Positions 6,947 to 15,076 of a DNA stretch of 15,076 nt are shown here, in pieces; positions within the stretch are counted from its first letter, which is position 1; each line of letters opens with the position of its first letter. This DNA comes from JBECKR01 sp040235415 (GTDB taxonomy: Bacteria > Acidobacteriota > Polarisedimenticolia > Polarisedimenticolales > Polarisedimenticolaceae). Position numbers and translations under genes: made by a program. The notes under the pieces are model-generated. The model was not told the origin of the DNA, ran no database searches, and worked only from the letters and a program-made list of their open reading frames with translations. The DNA lies in assembly GCA_040235415.1 (NCBI GenBank), contig JBECKR010000240.1:1-15076 (forward strand). The letters are read 5' to 3'.

Positions 6947-6976
6947 TTGACAGTCGCGCGAGCGACTCGCTATGCT
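6947..6976 (+). promoter_or_regulatory. Sigma-70-type promoter for the glgX-glgM-glgE-treS operon
   Basis: A perfect TTGACA (6947-6952) is followed by 18 bp and TATGCT (6971-6976), a -10 with 4 of 6 consensus bases. It reads toward glgX, leaving a leader of about 105 bases with a pyrimidine-rich stretch at about 7042-7060. It is housekeeping-like, not obviously ECF-like. Confidence 0.6.
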
Positions 6977-7086
6977 CAAGGGACGGTGTGCGACCCCGCG
7001 GCGAGACGATCGGACGACCGCCTCCGTCGCGCGCGCCGCGCCCCTTTCCTTCCGTCTCTCGACGTTTTCGGCCCGCGAGGTGTGGC

Positions 7087-9231
7087 ATGAGGGTCTGGCC
7101 GGGACAACCGTTTCCGCTCGGAGCGACGTGGGACGGCTTGGGCGTGAACTTCTCGTTGTTCTCGGAGAGCGCGGAGCGCGTCGAGCTGTGCCTGTTCGAC
7201 GGGGTCGACGACGAGCGCGAGTCCGAGCGCGTCCCCCTCCCGGACTACGACGAGCACGTCTGGCACGGGTACTTTCCCGACGTCCGGCCGGGACAGCTCT
7301 ACGGCTACCGCGTGCACGGGCCGTACGACCCTTCGCGGGGCCTGCGGTTCAACCCGGCGAAGCTCCTTGCGGACCCCTACGCCAAGACGGTCGTGCGCGC
7401 GACGCGCTGGGACGACGCGATGTTCGGCTACCGCGTCGGGGGCGAGCGCGAGGACCTCGATCCCGACGCTCGGGACAACGCCGCCTTCGCGCCGTTGAGC
7501 GCGGTGGTCGACGCCGCCTACGAGTGGAGCGACGACCGCCGCCCGCGCACCCCGTGGCACAGGACGGTGATCTACGAGACTCACGTCCGCGGGTTCACGC
7601 TGCGACACCCCGACGTGCCCGAGGAGCTGCGCGGGACGTACGCCGGCATCGCGAGCGAGGCGGCGATCGAGTACCTGACGGCGCTCGGCGTCACCGCGGT
7701 CGAGCTCATGCCGGTGCACCACCACGTCGACGACCGCCACCTCGTCGAGCGCGGGCTGACGAACTACTGGGGCTACAACACGCTGTCGTTCTTCTCGCCC
7801 GACGCGCGGTACGCTTCGCGTACCGGCGGCGGCGACGTCGTTCGCGAGTTCAAGATGATGGTCCGCGCGCTCCACGCCGCCGGGCTCGAGGTCATCCTCG
7901 ACGTCGTGTACAACCACACCGCCGAGGGCAACCATCTCGGTCCGACGCTCTCGCTCCGTGGCATCGACAATCGCACGTACTACCGCCTCGTCCCGGACGA
8001 TCCGCGCTACTACATGGACTTCACCGGCTGCGGCAACACCCTCAACATGCAGCATCCTCAGGTGCTCCGGATGATCATGGACAGCCTGAGGTACTGGATC
8101 GAGGAGATGCACGTCGACGGGTTCCGGTTCGACCTCGCGAGCGCGCTCGCCCGGGAGCTCTACGAGGTCGACAAGCTCGGCTCGTTCTTCGACATCATCC
8201 ACCAGGACCCGGTGATCTCCCGCGTCAAGCTGATCGCGGAGCCGTGGGATCTCGGCGAGGGCGGCTACCAGGTCGGCAAGTTCCCCGTCCTCTGGACGGA
8301 GTGGAACGGCCGCTACCGCGACGCCGTGCGCGGGTTCTGGCACGGGAACGGCTGCTCGGTCGGAGAGCTCGCGACCCGCCTCGCGGGCTCGAGCGACCTC
8401 TACGAGCACAGCGGACGGAAGCCCTCGGCGAGCATCAACTTCGTCACCTGCCACGACGGCTTCACGCTGCGCGACCTGGTGTCCTACGACCACAAGCACA
8501 ACGAGGCCAACGGCGAGGGCAACCGCGACGGCGAATCGCACAACCGCAGCTGGAACTGCGGCGTCGAGGGGCAGACGGACGATCCCGCGGTCTCGGCGCT
8601 CCGCCTCCGGCAGAGCCGGAACTTCCTCGCGACGCTGATGTTCTCGCTCGGGGTGCCGATGATCTCCGGCGGCGACGAGATCGGTCGCACCCAGGGCGGC
8701 AACAACAACGCGTACTGCCAGGACGGTCCGATCGGCTGGTACGACTGGGACCTCGACGCGGACCGCGCGGGCCTGCTCGATTTCGTCCGGCGATTGAACG
8801 CGATCCGCCGCGACCAGCCGGTGCTGCGCCGGCGCGCGTTCTTCGACGGTCGCACCTCCGAGGAGGTCGGGAGCAAGGACATCTACTGGCTCCACCCCGA
8901 GGGCCACGAGATGACCGGGAAGGACTGGGCGGACGCGGAACTGCGGTCGCTCGGGGCGATGCTGACCGCGGAGGCGATCGACGAGGTCGACGATCGCGGG
9001 CGCCGGCTCCGAGGCGATACGCTGTTCTTGACGGTGAACGGCCGGTCCGAGGCGCGGCCGTTCGTGCTCCCCGGGGCCGCGGATGCGGGGCGCTGGGAGC
9101 GGATGCTCGACACCGCGAACGACCCGCTGACGCGCGGCGCGCGGCGCGTGTGGCGCGCGGGGGAGCGCTTCCGGGCCGCGGGTAGGAGCGTGGCGCTGTT
9201 CCGAGCGACCGACCGCGAGCCCACGACGTGA
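7087..9231 (+). CDS. glgX: Glycogen debranching enzyme GlgX (GH13)
   Basis: This 714-residue protein is close to the usual length of GlgX/TreX debranching enzymes. An N-terminal CBM48 beta-sandwich (about residues 8-105) is followed by a GH13 barrel (about 155-570) and a C-terminal beta domain. Catalytic residues are the nucleophile Asp349 (GFRFDLASAL), the acid/base Glu385 (LIAEPWDLG) and Asp457 (CHDGFTL); the GGDEIGRTQGGNNNAYCQD block is characteristic of GlgX. It hydrolyses alpha-1,6 branch linkages of glycogen-like glucan, preferring short, phosphorylase-trimmed branches in the family. The cytoplasmic location follows from the lack of a signal peptide. A GAGG site lies upstream of the ATG, and the next gene starts 13 bp after its stop. 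Placing glgX first in a GlgE-pathway operon links glucan turnover with its synthesis. Confidence 0.95.
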   Translation: MRVWPGQPFPLGATWDGLGVNFSLFSESAERVELCLFDGVDDERESERVPLPDYDEHVWHGYFPDVRPGQLYGYRVHGPYDPSRGLRFNPAKLLADPYAKTVVRATRWDDAMFGYRVGGEREDLDPDARDNAAFAPLSAVVDAAYEWSDDRRPRTPWHRTVIYETHVRGFTLRHPDVPEELRGTYAGIASEAAIEYLTALGVTAVELMPVHHHVDDRHLVERGLTNYWGYNTLSFFSPDARYASRTGGGDVVREFKMMVRALHAAGLEVILDVVYNHTAEGNHLGPTLSLRGIDNRTYYRLVPDDPRYYMDFTGCGNTLNMQHPQVLRMIMDSLRYWIEEMHVDGFRFDLASALARELYEVDKLGSFFDIIHQDPVISRVKLIAEPWDLGEGGYQVGKFPVLWTEWNGRYRDAVRGFWHGNGCSVGELATRLAGSSDLYEHSGRKPSASINFVTCHDGFTLRDLVSYDHKHNEANGEGNRDGESHNRSWNCGVEGQTDDPAVSALRLRQSRNFLATLMFSLGVPMISGGDEIGRTQGGNNNAYCQDGPIGWYDWDLDADRAGLLDFVRRLNAIRRDQPVLRRRAFFDGRTSEEVGSKDIYWLHPEGHEMTGKDWADAELRSLGAMLTAEAIDEVDDRGRRLRGDTLFLTVNGRSEARPFVLPGAADAGRWERMLDTANDPLTRGARRVWRAGERFRAAGRSVALFRATDREPTT

Positions 9232-9244
9232 TCGGGAGACGAAC

Positions 9245-10470
9245 GTGAAGGTCCTGATGCTGACGCGGGAGTATCCGCCGCACGTCTACGGGGGAGCCGG
9301 CGTGCACGTCGAGCACCTCGCGCGCGAGGTCGCGCGACACGCGGAGGTCGAGGTGCGCTGCTTCGGCGACCAGGACTCCGGGCCCGGGAACCCCCGGGTG
9401 CGGGGCTACCGCTTCGGCGACGACGAGACGGTCGCGGTCGACGCGCCGGCGCGGGACGCGCTGCGCGCCGCGGTCGCCGGGATCCACGCCGTTTCCGATC
9501 CGATCGAGGCCGACGTCGTGCACTGCCACACCTGGTACACGCACTGGGGCGGCATGCTGGCCCGGCTCGGCTTCGGCCTTCCGCTCGTCGTCACGGTGCA
9601 TTCGCTCGAGCCGCGGCGCCCGTGGAAGCGCGAGCAGCTCGGCGGCGGATACGACCTGTCGACCTGGATCGAGCGGAACGCGATCGAGCACGCCGACGCG
9701 GTGATCGCGGTCTCGAGCCAGGACCGCGAGGATGTCCTGCGGCTCTACGACGTCCGGGAGGACCGCGTCGCCGTCGTCCCGAACGGTGTCGACGCGAGCG
9801 TGTACCGCCGGGCGCCCGACCCGGCCGCGCTCGCGGCCCGGGGCGTCGACCCGGCGGTCCCGTACGTCCTGTTCCTCGGACGGGTGACCCGGCAGAAGGG
9901 GATCGCGCACTTCCTTCGCGCGTGCGCCCGCCTTCCGGCCGGGGTCCAGGTGGTGCTGTGCGCGTCGTCCCCGGACACCCCGGAGATCGAGGCCGAGACC
10001 GCTCGCGCCGTCGAGGCGCTCGGCCGCCGTCGGCGGGTGGTCTGGATCCGGGAGATGGTGCCGCGAGAGGTCGCGATCGCGCTGTACTCCGGGGCGGCGG
10101 TGTTCTGCTGTCCTTCGGTCTACGAGCCGTTCGGGATCATCAATCTCGAGGCGATGGCCTGCGAGACCCCGGTCGTGGCGACCGCCGTCGGCGGGATCCG
10201 GGACGTCGTGGCGGACGGCGAGACCGGCTTCCTCGTGGATCCGCGGTCGAGCCGGACGGACGGCGAGCCGGACGACCCGGAGCGGCTCGCCGAAGCGCTG
10301 GCCGCCGCCCTCGCGCGCCTGCTTCGCGACGAGGAGCTGCGTCGCGGAATGGGCCACCGCGGACGGGACCGGGCCGTGCGCGAGTTCGGATGGGACCGCG
10401 TCGCGGAGCGCGTCCTCGAGGTTTACCGCGAGGTCGCGGGCCGGAGCGCGACCGACGGGAGGAACGAGCG

Positions 10471-10474
<4 letters not shown>
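9245..10474 (+). CDS. glgM: GT4 glycosyltransferase, GlgM/actinobacterial GlgA type
   Basis: This 409-residue protein is a two-domain GT-B retaining transferase: N-terminal YGGAGVHVEHL (residues 15-25) and His119, then the nucleotide-sugar domain with GRVTRQKG (212-219, Arg213 and Lys218) and the E-x7-E pair Glu294/Glu302 in EPFGIINLE. It resembles the actinobacterial GT4 enzyme once called glycogen synthase and later shown in mycobacteria to be GlgM, which joins ADP-glucose and glucose-1-phosphate to give maltose-1-phosphate. Direct contact with glgE, which consumes that product, favours GlgM; a true glycogen synthase (GlgA) cannot be excluded, so the symbol is tentative. It starts at a GTG (9245) with GGGAG 6 nt upstream. 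Its stop overlaps the glgE start by 4 bp (ATGA), so the two are translationally coupled. Confidence 0.85.
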
Positions 10475-12486
<2,012 letters not shown>

Positions 12487-12506
12487 CGCTTTCGCGGGAG
12501 GGACCG

Positions 12507-15076
<2,570 letters not shown>

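Overview
This is a GC-rich bacterial window (roughly 70% G+C by eye) with dense, mostly short-spaced genes on both strands. I cannot name the organism. A kinase with a C-terminal TPR half, preceded by an overlapping ECF sigma gene, is a layout I associate with Acidobacteriota, Planctomycetota, Gemmatimonadota and some Myxococcota. The GlgE operon is best known from Actinomycetota but also occurs in those lineages. I lean to an acidobacterium-like or other non-actinobacterial soil lineage, as inference only.

Layout. Positions 1-616 (+) hold the C-terminal end of a ThDP-dependent enzyme that resembles the 2-hydroxyacyl-CoA lyase/ILVBL branch. It is followed on the same strand by a small single-FHA-domain protein (683-1057) and an MBL-fold hydrolase with a C-terminal helical tail (1120-2184). 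Two minus-strand genes converge on these: a PaaI-like hotdog thioesterase (2192-2590) and an SLT-type lytic transglycosylase (2638-3318). A 335-bp non-coding stretch with a strong palindrome follows (3319-3653). Next, on the minus strand, is a two-gene signalling unit: an ECF-type sigma factor (6280-6876) overlapping a membrane-anchored Ser/Thr kinase with a TPR-rich C-terminal half (3654-6296).

From 7087 to the right edge, on the plus strand, there is a tightly packed alpha-glucan/trehalose operon: glgX (debranching enzyme), a GT4 glycosyltransferase of the GlgM/actinobacterial GlgA type, glgE (maltosyltransferase), and a treS-maltokinase fusion cut by the window end. A TTGACA-N18-TATGCT promoter lies about 110 bp upstream of glgX, in the divergent region shared with the sigma gene. 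Together these genes describe the GlgE pathway. Trehalose is isomerised to maltose (TreS) and phosphorylated to maltose-1-phosphate (Mak). Maltose-1-phosphate may also be made directly from ADP-glucose and glucose-1-phosphate (GlgM). GlgE polymerises it into alpha-1,4-glucan, and GlgX trims branches. No branching enzyme (glgB) or glgC lies in the window; glgB could follow beyond the right edge.

I do not see a clearly novel system. The points most worth checking are the divergent pairing of an ECF sigma/kinase module with the GlgE operon, the true donor/acceptor use of the GT4 enzyme, the ILVBL-like identity of the first gene, and the palindromic site at 3480-3499. I found no rRNA, tRNA, CRISPR array or mobile element.
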